The notes below the pieces were generated by a model, which had not been told where the DNA came from, searched no databases, and worked only from the letters and a program-made list of their open reading frames with translations. DNA of 64,000 nucleotides from positions 17,938,255 through 18,002,254 of the forward strand of contig NC_077232.1 of NCBI RefSeq assembly GCF_027887165.1. Reading direction: 5' to 3'. Positions 11,331 to 23,135 of the stretch are shown here, one piece after another (positions within the stretch are counted from its first letter, which is position 1; each line of letters opens with the position of its first letter). Position numbers and translations under genes: made by a program. Source of the stretch: Monodelphis domestica (taxonomy: Eukaryota > Chordata > Mammalia > Didelphimorphia > Didelphidae).

Positions 11331-11631
11331 AGGTGGCCGGTGTGGGAAGCCATCTTGGCTCTGGAATCCAAGCTCCTCTCTCTGAGCTGGGCGGTGAGGA
11401 AGGAAGAATGTCCCTGTGAGGGCGGAAGTCCCGGAGCCTGTGGCCGCCCAAAGTGCTTAGTCATTATTACATCATTTTAGCTTCATAATACATTAACTTC
11501 AGATTTAACGCCAGGGGGCAGGCTCAGGCTCCTCCCATGAGGCAGGCTCAGGGCAGTAAGTCAGAAGAAAGTTACAAAAAAAGATTTGGATGGATTGGAA
11601 CAGAACACAATGGAATCAAAAGAACGGATGA

Positions 11632-11834
11632 GGAGGCAGCTGGGTGGCTCAGTGGATCCAGAGTCAGGCCTAGAGAAGGGAGGTCCTAGGTTCAAATCTG
11701 GCCTCAGACACTTCCCAGCTGTGTGACCCTGGGCAAGTCACTTGACCCCCATTGCCTAGCCCTTGACACTCTTCTGCCTTGGAACTAAAGCAGAGTATTG
11801 ATTCTAAGGCAGAAGGTAGGGGTTAACAAAAAAA
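11632..11834 (+). mobile_element. SINE, MAR1/WSINE1 type
   Basis: Direct full-length copy: GGAGGCAGCTGGGTGGCTCA, AGGTTCAAATCTGGCCTC, GAAGGTAGGGGTTAACAAAA. Confidence 0.95.
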
Positions 11835-12212
11835 CAAGCCCGAGTTCCAATCCTTCCCTCAGCACTTCTCCTCTTAGTGTTTCAAGTAATTATCTAACAT
11901 GATCATATGTAAAACAATTGCTGTTCTGGGTTTGTGGAAGGATTTCCCACACTGGGAACCCCTATGCTGAAGAACATTTTCCCCAGAGCAATCCAGAAAA
12001 GAAAACAAAATGGCGAGCCTGCTGGGAAGAGGCTCTCCTAACACTTAACCAATGTCATTCTAGCTACAAAGAGCAGATGGTGAAATGGTTGCATCTCAGA
12101 GGGAGATTCGGGGCTCCACTCCTTCCCGGGCCCAGCTTCTGGAAGGGGAACAAAGAGGAAGTGGCAGCTTCCGGTGCTGGGCAGGCAGCAAAGGATTTCT
12201 TCACCACCCTGT

Positions 12213-12375
12213 GAAGTAGAGAGGGCGGGCATTAGCGTCCTCATTTTACAGATGAACAAACTGAGGCCAGAGAGGCTAAACGGTTTGCCCATGACTACAT
12301 CTAGTAACTGTTGGAGGCAAGATTTGAATTCAGCCCTCTCAAAGGATTGGCTTCCTGGGCTGTGTGGAGCTGCCT
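12213..12375 (-). mobile_element. MIR relic
   Basis: CCTCATTTTACAGATGAACA, GGCAAGATTTGAATTCAGCC. Confidence 0.7.
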
Positions 12376-13949
12376 AGAGTCCCCGATCTGGGCGGGGAGA
12401 GTGGGTGGTAGCTCCCAACAGGCCGGAGCCCCGGCCTGCTGTGTACAGCCTTGGGCCTGAGAAGTCTCATGGCCCGAGCAGGGCACCATGCTTAGCCCTG
12501 TCAGGTAGCTGTGCGGACCGGAGCAATGGGTGTGTGTGTGTGAGACAGAAAAAAACACTCTCCCTCTCTGCCCCCGCTTCTCTCTTCCATTATCCTTTGT
12601 ATGCTGGGCTCCGGCGACCTCTAGCGGTGCCAGGCTGAAAGTCCTGCCTTGCCCATCTGCGTCTGCAGCTGGGGAGAGCCCGGCACTGGGACGCCACAGC
12701 GCGCAGGGTCAGTTAGGTCGGACTCTAGAGGCCCCGCCCCTTCCGGCTGAAGCCGCTGGGGCTCCCACACCTGCAGTCCCACACCTAGAGGACTTCCGTC
12801 CAGGCTGGGCGGAGCCGGGCCGGGTGGGAGGGGCTTGGGGCCGCTCCGCACCTCCAGGGCAAGGCGAGGGGCCGGTAGAAGGGTGGAAGTCTGGCTTCCG
12901 ACACGTGTGACCCAGGCCAAGTCACTTCATGTCCTCCTGCCTCAGGGTCTGTATTTATCAGCGAGGGTCATCATGGCGCCTCTCCCCATGGCTGTGGTGA
13001 GGAAAAACGAGCTGCAAACCCAAACGCTCTCACCCTGGCCAGCGTCGTCGTCTTTCCGTCTGAGCCCTCCTTTTACAGGAGAAACGGAGCCTGGAGCCAG
13101 CGCCGCCACGGGAGACTGAGAGGAGTGACTTGTCCAAGGTCACACTGCTCGCCGGTGGCAGAGCCTGGGCTCCCGGCCCAGCACTTCCTCCTACAATAAG
13201 CAGACTCCACTCTGCAGAGACGATGAGGTCCCAGAGGGAGCACGGCTAGAGAGAAGGGCCAAGGGTGGGGGCGAGAGAGGGGCGTCACCGGCATGAACCG
13301 AAGAGTCCCCGAGGAGGAGCTAAGCGCCCCGAGGGATTTAGGCAGGACTAGCCTAGCCACCCTGGAGGGAAGGAGGATGGGGTGGAAGAGGTGGGCCCTG
13401 GCTGGCCTCCTCTGTTCTCTGGCGGGGGGCCCGGGGTATTTGGACCCTGCCTGGCGGTCCTGTGCCGATCTCATCCTGCCCAGAGAAGAGGCGAGGAACC
13501 ACCTCCCAGGCTTCCCGGCCTGGAGCCCCGCGATTGGATCCCAGGATTGTGGCCTGGAAAGCCAGGCCGCCCCACTACCAGGGGGCGGGAGGCTGCAAAG
13601 ACCCGTCAGTGCCTCCTGTGTAGACCTCAGGAGTCGGAGGACACAGCCGGCTTCTCCTCCGGCTCCGATGGCCACTGTGCCCAGAGGGCTGCCTCCTGGG
13701 CTCAGCGGGGCCCTGCCTTGGGGACCCCTGGGGGAACCCACAGAAGAGCCTGCAGCTTTATTAGGAATCTGCCTCTTCTCTGTTTCCCCCGCCCGAGGGA
13801 GAGCAGCTGGTGAGTGGTGACTCACTATCCAGGACACACAGAAGAAATAAAATGACTGAGTGGAGGCTTCCAGGGCTCTGCTAGGCCTCCCTACAGAGAC
13901 CAGGACAGGGAAGTGGACTTTGCTGAGGTGGTCTTAGTTCCAATGATAA
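12376..13949. other. GC-rich block, no gene supported
   Basis: Notably GC-rich between AT-rich flanks, with long overlapping open frames on both strands (up to 254 codons) and an inverted MIR at 13060-13195. An AATAAA occurs on the plus strand at 13847-13852. Open frames here are expected from base composition. Confidence 0.5.
13060..13195 (-). mobile_element. MIR relic
   Basis: CTTTTACAGGAGAAACGGAG, TTGTCCAAGGTCACACTGCT. Confidence 0.6.
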
Positions 13950-14104
13950 ACAATGAGAGGGCCAGGTGACAGGAGGTCCTGGGTTCAAATCTGGCCCCTG
14001 CCACTTCGTAGCTGTATGGCCCTGGACAAGTCCCTGCATTGCCTAGCCCAAACCAATAAATACCCAGTATTGATTCTTAGATGGAAGATCAGGTTTAAGA
14101 AAAA
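13950..14104 (+). mobile_element. SINE, MAR1/WSINE1 type, diverged
   Basis: GGAGGTCCTGGGTTCAAATC, CCCAGTATTGATTCTTAGAT, ATCAGGTTTAAG. Confidence 0.8.
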
Positions 14105-14214
14105 TTTGGTGATCCGGGCACTAAGATTTAGGCCAAGAGCTCATTAAAATGAATAGAAAACACTCACAAGGTCAGAACCAACTTTTCCTTCTGGCTTAGG
14201 AGACCCTAGAACTA

Positions 14215-14330
14215 AACCGACCTCATTTTAAATGGAGGGAGACTGAGGTTCAAGGGGTTGTGACTTGCCCAAGGTCATCAGATAGCCATGTTTAGGAGAA
14301 TTTGAACCCACCACTTGGCGGCACTCCATG
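14215..14330 (-). mobile_element. MIR relic
   Basis: CTCATTTTAAATGGAGGGAG, GACTTGCCCAAGGTCATCAG. Confidence 0.6.
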
Positions 14331-14502
14331 CTGTCCTAGGGTTAGAGTTAGCTCCTCTTCTATTTCAAGAGGCAGTGTGGAATGAGGGAGGGAAGGGAAC
14401 CCCTACATTTGGGCAAAGACATATCCATTCCTTGTGAAATGCTGGGCCAAGTCACATCTTCTCTAGGCTAGAATTTTCTCCTTTATAAAACATGAGATTT
14501 TA

Positions 14503-14666
14503 CGATTGTATTGGCTCCAAGGTAGAAGAGTGGTCAGGGCTAGGCAATGGGGGCCAAGTGACTTGCCCAGGGTCACACAGCTGGGAAGTGTCTGAGGCCA
14601 GATTTGAACCCAGGACCTCCCATCTCTAAACCTGGCTCTCAATCCACTGAGCTACCCAGCTGCCCC
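14503..14666 (-). mobile_element. SINE, MAR1/WSINE1 type
   Basis: Inverted copy: TTGGCTCCAAGGTAGAAGAG to GAGCTACCCAGCTGCCCC; poly-A tail part absent. Confidence 0.92.
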
Positions 14667-15420
14667 TTCTCTTCTAGGCACTGAGGTGGGGTCCTGCAGC
14701 TTTATCTCGAGCTATCAGTGCTCTGAGAGTTGTCTCCAACTCTGTTCTCAGGACACCTTTCCTTAGGACTGCTCAACCCTCTGCTTCTACAGCATGTTCC
14801 CCGAGAGGCTCTGGACAAGCCACATCCCCTCTGTCTGCTTCTTCCATTGGCTTTTAAGGTCTAAATTCTACAATCACATTTTTCCTATTTATTTAGCCCA
14901 TTTCCGATGTGCTGCACCCACAGGATATCAGAAATACGTTTAGCCCATCCTAGCAACCAGCAGAGTCCCACTACTTCTTGGTCCAGGTAGTCAACATCTC
15001 CAAGAGGAGAGTCTTGGACTTAGAGTTCTGGAGGTGAAAGAGACCTTGGCGGGCAGCTCTTCGAGCCTTTACCTCTACAAACTTCCTAGCAGATTCCCGA
15101 CAAATAGGCATTGGCTTTTTGCCTGAAGATGTCCAATGTGGATGTGGGGTGGGGAAGGGAGAGGAGGAAGAAGCCGCCCCTTCATCGTCCTAGGTCCTAC
15201 TGGGAATTTGATAGAGAACGACAATTTTAAATAAACAGCAAACCCCAGGAGTGTTGGGGAACATATAGTCTATATTTCATCTACTCTGATTAACCAACTA
15301 AGTAATTCACAAGATATACCACCTTCAGAAGTAATACTGGGATTTCTTTCCTAGTATTCCACAGTTCTGATTTTTTCATTAATCTGGCAGGACTTACCCT
15401 GCCCTCCATTTCCCCACCTG
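14667..15420. other. No recognised feature
   Basis: No gene or repeat recognised. Confidence 0.45.
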
Positions 15421-15628
15421 TGTCAGTCATGTCTAACTCAAGACCCCACTTGGTGTTTTCTTGGCAGAGATGTTGGAGTAGTTTGCCATTTCCTTCTTAA
15501 GTTCATTTTAGAGAGAAGAAACTGAGGCACGTAAGGTTAGGTGACTTGCCCAGGGTCACATAGCTAGTGTCCCAGGTCAGGTCTGAATTCAGGAAGAGGC
15601 ATTATCCACTGTACCACGTGGCTGCCCT
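15421..15628 (-). mobile_element. CCAAGAAAA-tail SINE
   Basis: GTCAGTCATGTCTAACTCAA, TTGGTGTTTTCTTGGCAGAG, CAGGGTCACATAGCTAGTGT. Confidence 0.85.
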
Positions 15629-16476
15629 TCCCATCCCCTCTCCTCTGAGGCTGTCTTGATTCATTAGTTGAAGTTTTCATTGTTTCAGGACACATCCTCT
15701 GTAACAGAGAGGGGCTTTCCCTTGGCTTGTGACCCAGTCCATAAATATGGCAACCATGGCGTTCCGTTTTTCCACCTGAACAGCATACCATTGGCCACCA
15801 CAGATGAAAACATCTCAGTTGTACTGTCCCCAAGTACATTCAATCCCCCCAAATAAGGTCAGGTTATCTGGTTAGTATATGCCTAGCTTCATGCTCAGTA
15901 ACCATCAGCAAGAGACATTTGATTAAGAAATCAGAAATGCTATCCCAGAGTTCCTGTGGAGCAGGGCCAGAGGACATGGATGTCCTTTCTTGGAGGAGAC
16001 CTCGAGGTCCCAGAGCAGCCTTTTCCTTTGTTCCCTAGAAAGGACGAGAGGTTCTTTAGCATAGGCCATAACCGCAGCTCGGGGACTTTAGATGTGGTCA
16101 CCAGGTGGTGCTGAGATGTTGCCTTCATCACCTGGGTCTCCTGTCTCATAGGAATAGACAAAGAATAGGAAGCTGATGTGGAGTGAGGGAAAGGGGTGGC
16201 TGGAGATCCACCTGCCCTTAATGGAGTGATCTGGTCAGTTTGACGTGAGGAAGAGTCACGGGTTCAGGCTCACCCCCTGAGCCAAGCTTGGAGGGGCTGC
16301 TACTGCCCTCAGATGGAATGAAATGGACTTTTCTGCACAAATCCTTCCAAGTATCTCCAGCTCATCTTCCACAAAGAGGAAGAGAAAGATGAGGATTGCA
16401 GCGCCAAAGCCACACAGGCACATTTTCCACGTGGTGAATGCTGCTCCATAGAGGAGGGAACCACAAAGGGGAGAAG
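15629..16476 (-). other. CNTF 3' flank, probable 3' UTR at its start
   Basis: Sequence after the CNTF stop with no recognised repeat. I could not place a convincing minus-strand AATAAA within it, so the end of the transcript is not called. Confidence 0.4.
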
Positions 16477-16968
16477 TTACATCGGCTGGGCCTCGGTGAG
16501 TTGTTGGCTCCCATGGGCTGGGACCCTGTTCTGGCCCGGAGAAGAGATCACGCGGAGGTCACGGATGGACCTCACTGTCCACTGCATGAGCTCCTGCAGC
16601 ACCTTCAGGCCCCACAGTTTCTTTTCAAAGAAAGTTTGGCGACCATCACTGTTCAGCATGCTCTCTGTCTCTTGAGATGGGGCCTGATGTCCCAGCAGCC
16701 CCATCAGCTCCTCGATCTCGTAAGCAAAGGCAGCCACTTGGAGCAGGACCCTGTGGATCTTCTGGTGGAATTCTCCTTCTGTGGGGGTGAACTGTGCCCT
16801 CTGGTCCTCCAGGACCTTGGTCAGGAGCATGTGGAAGGTGCGATAAGCTTGGAGATTTTCTTGTAGTCGTTCTGCCTCTGTCAACTCACTCCAGCGGTCA
16901 GTGCTGGCCGTCGGCACCCCATCCATGGAGTCTAGGTCGATGCTCTTGTTCAGGCCCTGATATTCAAC
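16477..16968 (-). CDS. CNTF: CNTF coding exon 2
   Basis: 492 nt from GTTGAATATCAGGGCCTGAA to TAA. It carries helices B-D of the cytokine. The C-terminal tail (SSPGQNRVPAHGSQQLTEAQ) differs from human in sequence but is of similar length. Confidence 0.96.
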   Translation of the reverse strand, partial: VEYQGLNKSIDLDSMDGVPTASTDRWSELTEAERLQENLQAYRTFHMLLTKVLEDQRAQFTPTEGEFHQKIHRVLLQVAAFAYEIEELMGLLGHQAPSQETESMLNSDGRQTFFEKKLWGLKVLQELMQWTVRSIRDLRVISSPGQNRVPAHGSQQLTEAQPM

Positions 16969-18432
16969 CTAGTCAAGGGTGAGAAGAAATATAGGAAAGC
17001 ATGAAGTCTTTTAAACTCAGCTATAGGTATGCCTGCAAATCCCCAAATTAAAAAAGGCCTGTCTTGAAAGGATTCAGGACAGAAATTAAAAGGAGGAAGC
17101 AGTGACCTATTTAGAAAGCTAGACCATATTTCTATGCTCACACCACTGGTGAGAGGATCCCTGTAGGAATGGAGTGGAGGCAAACGAGAACTCAGAACTC
17201 CTCAGAGGATATGTAGGGGAGCAGCCCAGAGAACAACAGTCCCAGAGAACACCACTTAAGGAGAGTTGTTTTCACAAGGATGACTCAAGAGGTTGTTGAG
17301 GTTTTCTCTCTTTCAGCTTAGGAACCCAGAGCTTGCAGCACAGCCTCTCAGGGATTTAGAGTTTAGCTTTCATTTAATCTTGTAACAAGTCCTTTCTACA
17401 GCTAAATACTATTTGGGGGGGGGGGCAGAAGGGGAGGGAGAGATAGAAGGCTTCTGGGAACCAAGTCCAAGGGCAATCAGGAGGATGTGTAGTCACAATC
17501 TGGGAGAACTTGTTTTGATTTCATGCTGCTCTCTTCCCAATTTAAGAAAAATCATGATCTCACAGAGCAGGCACTTAGACATGCTTCTGGGAAAAATTAA
17601 CTTTAAAAACACGTAGGCTGAATACAGAGGGTAAATGCCATACCTTGTCATGACAAATTTGCAAGAGGTCCTCGTAATCTGTCATTGCACCTACTACTCT
17701 CAGCCTATTTCTTATTAATCTCTCCAAGAACCCTAAATTCAGAGCAGGGGTTAAGGATAGGGGCCATATGGGAGAATGGAAAAGCAATGAATCTCAGCTT
17801 TGCTACTTTGTGGCCTCCTGGCAAGTCTCTGCCACCCGAGGCTTCTTTCCCTATTTGTAGAGGACATCCAAAGGTCCCTTCCAAAGGCTAAATCTGTGAT
17901 CCCATGAACTAAAGATCTCAGGCAAATTCCATCTCCCAGACCATCTTCAGTCCCCCATAGCTGCCTACATCACATCCCTAGAGAGGCAGATTATTGTCTC
18001 TCTCACCTTCACAGTCCCAGAGATCAAGGTGTTGGCAGAAGACAGCAGGAGAAAGCTGAGCATCAGCGTCTCCAGCCCTGCCTCAGCAAACCTCCCCCTT
18101 TTTCTAACTTGGCCCCAAATGAACCCCGAATGCTGACTTCTAGGTCCACTCAAACCATGGTTTGTAATGATTGCTGTTCTGTTCAGTTCTGCCCCAACAG
18201 GCAGAAACCCCGCTTTCCCCAACTGCTTCTTGAGTCTTTTGCTCTCAGGACCTTGGGGAGGGACAGAGACAATAGCAGCTGGGGAAGAAAGAAGCCATTA
18301 TTTCAGTTAGATACTCACATACGTCTCCAGCAGGGTGGTCAAGTCTGAGCGGATCTTCCTTGCTAGCCAGATAGACCGGGTGCAGAGGTCCCGGGGGTGA
18401 GGGCTGAGCGGGGTCTGCCCTGAGAAGGCCAT
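16477..18432 (-). CDS. CNTF: CNTF ciliary neurotrophic factor, complete two-exon gene
   Basis: Exon 1 is 18432-18319 (38 codons, donor ACGTAT|GTGAGT). Exon 2 is 16968-16477 (163 codons plus TAA, acceptor CTTGACTAG). The 201-residue product starts MAFSGQTPLSPHPRDLCTRS and aligns along its length with human CNTF (200 residues), including IWLARKIRSDL, STDxWSELTEAERLQENLQA, LLLQVAAFAY and EKKLWGLKVLQEL. No signal peptide is visible, as expected for this IL-6-family four-helix cytokine, which acts through CNTFR-alpha, LIFR and gp130. The start ATG has a good context (G at -3, G at +4). The single Cys17 of the human protein is conserved. ZFP91 ends 4.7 kb upstream in the same orientation. No disabling change is seen. 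Confidence 0.96.
16969..18318 (-). other. CNTF: CNTF intron 1
   Basis: 1.35-kb GT-AG intron. I recognise no SINE in it. An 11-base G run lies at 17415-17425; otherwise it is unique-looking sequence. Confidence 0.9.
18319..18432 (-). CDS. CNTF: CNTF coding exon 1
   Basis: 114 nt encoding 38 residues from ATG to ...LTTLLETY. It ends in phase 0 at TAT|GTGAGT, the same position as the human intron (ESY|VKHQ). Confidence 0.95.
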
Positions 18433-19054
18433 CCCTTAGCAGTGGTCCCCGGCAAAGCCCAGCTGAGCCACCTGCAGCGTCTCCGCTCAGAGGTCTTGGC
18501 TCAGCTCCTGTGTGTCATGGGGTACCCCCGGCCAGCCCCACCCCAATGGCACACAGACAACAGAAATCCCTCTGGTTCTGAGGTGGCAGCACATTCCTAG
18601 ATGTTCAGGCCAGCAGAATGAACAAAGGGCACTTTTTACCCCATCAGCCTTTTCCCCAGAGCTCCCTCCCCGAGCGCTGCATGGCACCCTGTTACTGTTC
18701 TCCCTCAGCCCTTAGCAACAAGGTCTCAATCACTGGAATCCTCCGAGGAAACTCCCGTCTGATGTAACATCGTTTAGATCCACAGACGTTCTCTCAGAGA
18801 TCTCATTCTTTCCTCCAGGCTCCCCCCGTAAAGAAGTCCAGTTTTATTTTTAAGCACAGAATGCTCGACAGTTTTCTGGCCTCACCGTACCCAGTCTTCT
18901 GTCTTGGAACCAAGAGGGAAGGTAAAGGTTTAAAAGAACAAAACAGATTTAAATCCATTCTGGATGCAAATCAACTACAAGATGCTTTTGTAAGCCCGTG
19001 GCCTAGCCCATAGGATAGCATAAGGATCTTTCTTTCCACTCCTACCCGAGAACA

Positions 19055-19203
19055 CACAAGATACCAAATATCAGTCCCAAGGCAGAAGAGTGGTTAAGGG
19101 CTAGACATGGGGGTCAAGGGACTGGCCTGGAGCCACAAAGCTAAGAAATGCCTGAGGTCACATTTGAACTCAGGACCTCCTCTCTGTTCTGGTGCTCAAT
19201 CCC
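19055..19203 (-). mobile_element. SINE, MAR1/WSINE1 type, diverged
   Basis: AGTCCCAAGGCAGAAGAGTG, GGTCACATTTGAACTCAGGA. Confidence 0.8.
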
Positions 19204-19666
19204 GAGTCCCTTACTACCCCCCAAGAACCTCTCTCTAAGGCAGAAGATGAAATGAAGAACAGCGTTTTCTCTGGGTCCTTAGGCCTGGCAGAGAATAGGG
19301 AGATGATACAAACCAAGACCCCAAAGAGTGTGTGTTGGCACTGGACACCATCTACTAGTCAAATCGGACAAGATGAAGCCCTAATCTCCCTCCAGTGTGC
19401 CAAAGGAATGGCACAAAACTGGCCAGATTCGAGGTCGAGCTCCCCCAGTGAGTGGATCAGCAGCATCCCACCTCTGAACCAAATACAGGGCAGAGGAGGG
19501 TGGCTGCCTGTATTTGAGCCCTTGATCCTCAAATATGTCCTAAGAGTCATCAGATCTCCCCTCTCTCCAGTGCTTCCTCAAGGGCCCCCCACCTGGAAGT
19601 CTATAAACCAAAGCTTTCAGTTCCTCCCACATGGAGCCAGAAATGACCAGTACTGGTTGTTCCCAG

Positions 19667-19685
19667 CCCCCCCCCCCCCCCCCCC
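19667..19685. repeat. Poly(C) tract, 19 bases
   Basis: Nineteen uninterrupted C on the plus strand (G on the CNTF/ZFP91 sense strand), just 3' of the ZFP91 poly(A) signals. Confidence 0.9.
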
Positions 19686-19807
19686 ACTTTGTTACTCATT
19701 TCTGCAGAATCATGGCCTTCAGCCTTGGAAACATAACCTTTCCTACCCCTGGGATCATTGCAACCCCATACAACCAAGGAAGACAGGTTGCTTCCATGAA
19801 GACAACT

Positions 19808-19833
19808 TTTATTTTCTTCTTTATACATTTATT
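19808..19833 (-). promoter_or_regulatory. Candidate ZFP91 polyadenylation signals
   Basis: Two minus-strand AATAAA hexamers lie at 19833-19828 and 19813-19808. A GT-rich stretch (CTTGGTTGTATGGGGTTG on the minus strand, about 19750-19767) follows, as expected downstream of a cleavage site near 19.79 kb. Confidence 0.55.
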
Positions 19834-22800
19834 TTCATTATGTTTTACCTAGATTAAGAGAAAACAACTGGGAGTTGAAAAGCAGAGTATCCCTTTTATT
19901 ATAATTTTTTTACATAACTTTTTCCAACCTAGGTTCAGGTAGGTACCTGTCTCTCCCATTCAATTAAGAAGGGTCCTACACATTTCAACAGGCAAAAAGA
20001 GAGGTCTTTGAGAAATAAAATACTTAAAATTGATCCATTACTTTCTTCCTTGAATACTACATCTGGGAGAAGGGAAGAGGACAAAGAGGGAGAAGGGGAA
20101 ACATGGTCATCAAACACCTTAGTCAGAGCCAACTGTGCCCCTTCTATTCTTTGCCCCATGCAGGTACGGAACTGGTACGGGTACTTCCATATGGAAGCTG
20201 CATTATGCCCTCCAAAGCCCAGTTCCTGATGGACAGTTATCACATCCAAACCTCTATCTGAACCCCATTTTAAGATGGGTCTCAGCCACGTGAAAATGAT
20301 CCCAAGATATCCCTCTTAACAAGGAGAAAGCACAGCTCCCTGCTTGCCTTGCAGCCTCGTGTGGACCAGTCATCTACTTCTGAGGTACAGTGCAATGTGC
20401 CAGGTGTGTCCATTCAAGAGGGGAACATTCGGCTAAAACAGACACAATTTAAATACAACAGGATTGGACTGTTTCCGGACCAGGGGTAGAAGATGTGCAT
20501 GTAAGGCTCCTCGGAAGTGCACTTAAGTCAACTTTAGGGGAGGGAGGGGGGAGTGGAGAAGAAAACAGAAAGGGGAAGGATGCAAGGTATTAGCTTGTTT
20601 AGAAAGAGAGCAGGAAATCAACTCCCAATTCCCTATCATGCTCTTTTCCCTAAATGTGCCCAAAGGGAAACTAAAATAAAGCCCATGAAAATAGAAAGTA
20701 TTTATTGCAAACTACTACAATAATTTAATCGAAGCAAACCGCATGCATGTGAATGGTGGCAGAGAAAAGGGACAAGGAAGAAGAGAGATAGGAAGTGTCT
20801 AAGAGTTCACACTAGTCAGCTGAGAGGTGGGAGGAGAAGCTGCCATAGAGCTCTCCCCCATTCCTTGGACAAGCCACATCTGGTTTGCTTCTGGCGGGTG
20901 GCAGTGGAGTCTGGGGGGAGACGTTAAGCACCGCAATGGAAATGTATGGAGGAAAAAAAGCAAAGGGCCAAACAGATGAGGGGTGGGAGAGATACTATCC
21001 ACCCTGACCAAGTACAGGCTGGGCCTTTGCATGGGGAGGGGGGACAACAGTATCCCAGTGGCCCCACTTGATCAAGTTTCATGGCCTTTTCAAATGTCCC
21101 CACATACCAGGTCAACTGGCCACCAGGAAGGGAAGCATATTTCACATCAGGTCCCATCCTTGTCTCCCTTTACTCTCTACCCCCAAAGCAAAGGGCCTGC
21201 AGATCTAAGAAACAATGGGGCATCTGAGACTTGTCCACTGTGGGTGCTCCACCCCCCATTCTCCTGGCAGGCCTGCATTGGAAGAAGTGGGAAAAGTCAA
21301 GCTTCTTTCAAAGATGACATTTTGCTGCCACCCTTTTCTTCAAGGGGGTGGGAAAGGGAGGAGGGAGAAAAGAAAAATCAAGACAGAAAATGGATAACTT
21401 TTGTATTTTTAGTGTTCATGAAAAACAGCTGTTCCTCACCTTTTCCAACAAGCCTTCATTATCTCCAACAGTTGCCACATATTTCTCCCAAGGGATAGAG
21501 CAAGTCTTCCTGCCCTAATACTCGAGGTACATGTAAAGCCCTTCTCAATGACAACCACTGCCCTTATGACGCTCTAAAAATAAGACTGGATAGGCATAAG
21601 GTCTTCTTGAAGGTTCAAAGTTTTACCAGATGCTATTCCATAAAGCAGCATACCCCTGGACAGTCCTCAGGGTATACAAATTTGATAGAAGGGACAGTGG
21701 GGACTCCCCTCCCCTGTCCAGATTCCAGTTCATAATGACAGTTAACAAAATGCCTGCATCCCTCTATCTGTTGTAGCCTCACCTCTTTTGAAGAAAGGGC
21801 AAAACCACCAGAGAGCAACAGAGCTGGGTACTTTCTGTACTCAAATCACAAGATGCCAGTGCTTTGCCCCCTTGGGTGGCAGCATCTTACTAGAGGGCAC
21901 TGGAATGAAGCAGACAATGACAAAGCAATGATTAGCATAGCCATAATTGGGGGATTAACGACCTAAGGTGTAAAGGGAAAACAACCAACCAACAGATTCT
22001 GGTTTCTGTAGTTCCTCCCCTGAACCAGCCCTTCTCTCTCAAAAACACTAAACCTCAGTGCTTCTAGAAATCCAAAGAGGGCACTAATTCTCATTAAGCC
22101 TTTCACTCTTCCCTGAAAAGATTTTTCAAATGATCACTAGGCTATTGTGTCAACTCTTAGTGCTGAGGACCAGCTCTTCTTCGAGGATACTATAAAACTA
22201 TGATTCAGGGACTGGCCATATCTTTTATACCTTACAGTCTCGCCTCCAAAAGTACCTATCATGGGAAGGATCCCACACCAGAATTGTTCACCCTTTCCTA
22301 GCCCCACAAAAAAATTACAACAAAAATCAGACCTTTCGTCAATAAATAAGGAATTGCGTTTCCACAACACAAAAACATATGTTCAAAGTGCACATTTCTG
22401 TCATCAGTCTGGGACTCCTGGTTCTCTCCAACACAGAGCTCTGTTTTCTAGTCAGAGAATATGTGAAGGGCAGCTCCTCCCTTTCCACAATACCTGCTGC
22501 CAAGCAAGTGAGCACCATTGAGAGCTCTCTGGAAGTGCTGCAAAGGAAAGGGGGAGGGGGAGGTCTCCATGGATCCTTCCTTTCAAAGGCTCAGTGGAAA
22601 ATGAAAGGAGATGAGGATGAAGGATGTGGACTGTCGGATAGCTCACCCTGAGGAGGGACCCTAAAGTGCCAAGGTAAGCTCCGAATCCAGGGGAAATATA
22701 AGAACATGAGGCTGAGAGCTGCAATAAGGGAGGGTGGGGGTGGAAGGGCAGATAAAATTGAGAGGACAGGAATCTGTTACAAGAATAAGAAGCCAAGCAC

Positions 22801-23135
22801 ATCAAAATGACAGTCTAGGGAAAGAAAAGAAAAGGCAGGGGGAAGAGGTCTGCCAAAGGTCAGCAAGTCTGTCTGGCTTGAATTGGGCGTGAGGATTCCC
22901 CTCACTTTGCTTTGAGAGCTTCTTCTGTTTAATCACTGGTGAAAGCAGCATTACTTTCATAAAGGGGCTGATGGCGGAAGGATAGAGGGAAAAGGGTGTG
23001 CTATGTTCCACATTGGGAGGAGCAGGCCCTTCAGTTACTTTTACTAGTACTTTAAATCTGTTTTAACTTTGTAATTTTTTTTTCCTTTTTTTCCCCATTT
23101 TTTTAAATACAAAGTCTGAATAGTCCCAATGCCCC
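19808..23135 (-). other. ZFP91: Probable ZFP91 3' UTR
   Basis: About 3.3 kb directly after the ZFP91 stop in which I see no SINE or LINE, although the flanks on both sides are full of them. It ends at a cluster of AATAAA signals on the minus strand. Absence of insertions fits a conserved exonic 3' UTR. Other minus-strand AATAAA hexamers at 20701-20706 and 19895-19900 could give shorter forms. Confidence 0.6.

Larger units (their letters stand above)
18433..19790 (-). other. CNTF upstream region / ZFP91-CNTF spacer
   Basis: Contains a short SINE tail fragment (about 18894-18940), a diverged SINE at 19055-19203 and a 19-base C run at 19667-19685. I see no clear TATA box near the CNTF start. 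Confidence 0.6.

Noticed and set aside
13073-13837. Minus-strand frame of 254 codons and plus-strand frames opposite
   Set aside because: GC-driven open frames on both strands, one overlapping a MIR; no recognisable domain.
16438-16866. Plus-strand 142-codon frame
   Set aside because: Antisense of CNTF exon 2.
19192-19857. Plus-strand 221-codon frame
   Set aside because: Crosses a poly(C) tract and the ZFP91 poly(A) region; no homology recognised.
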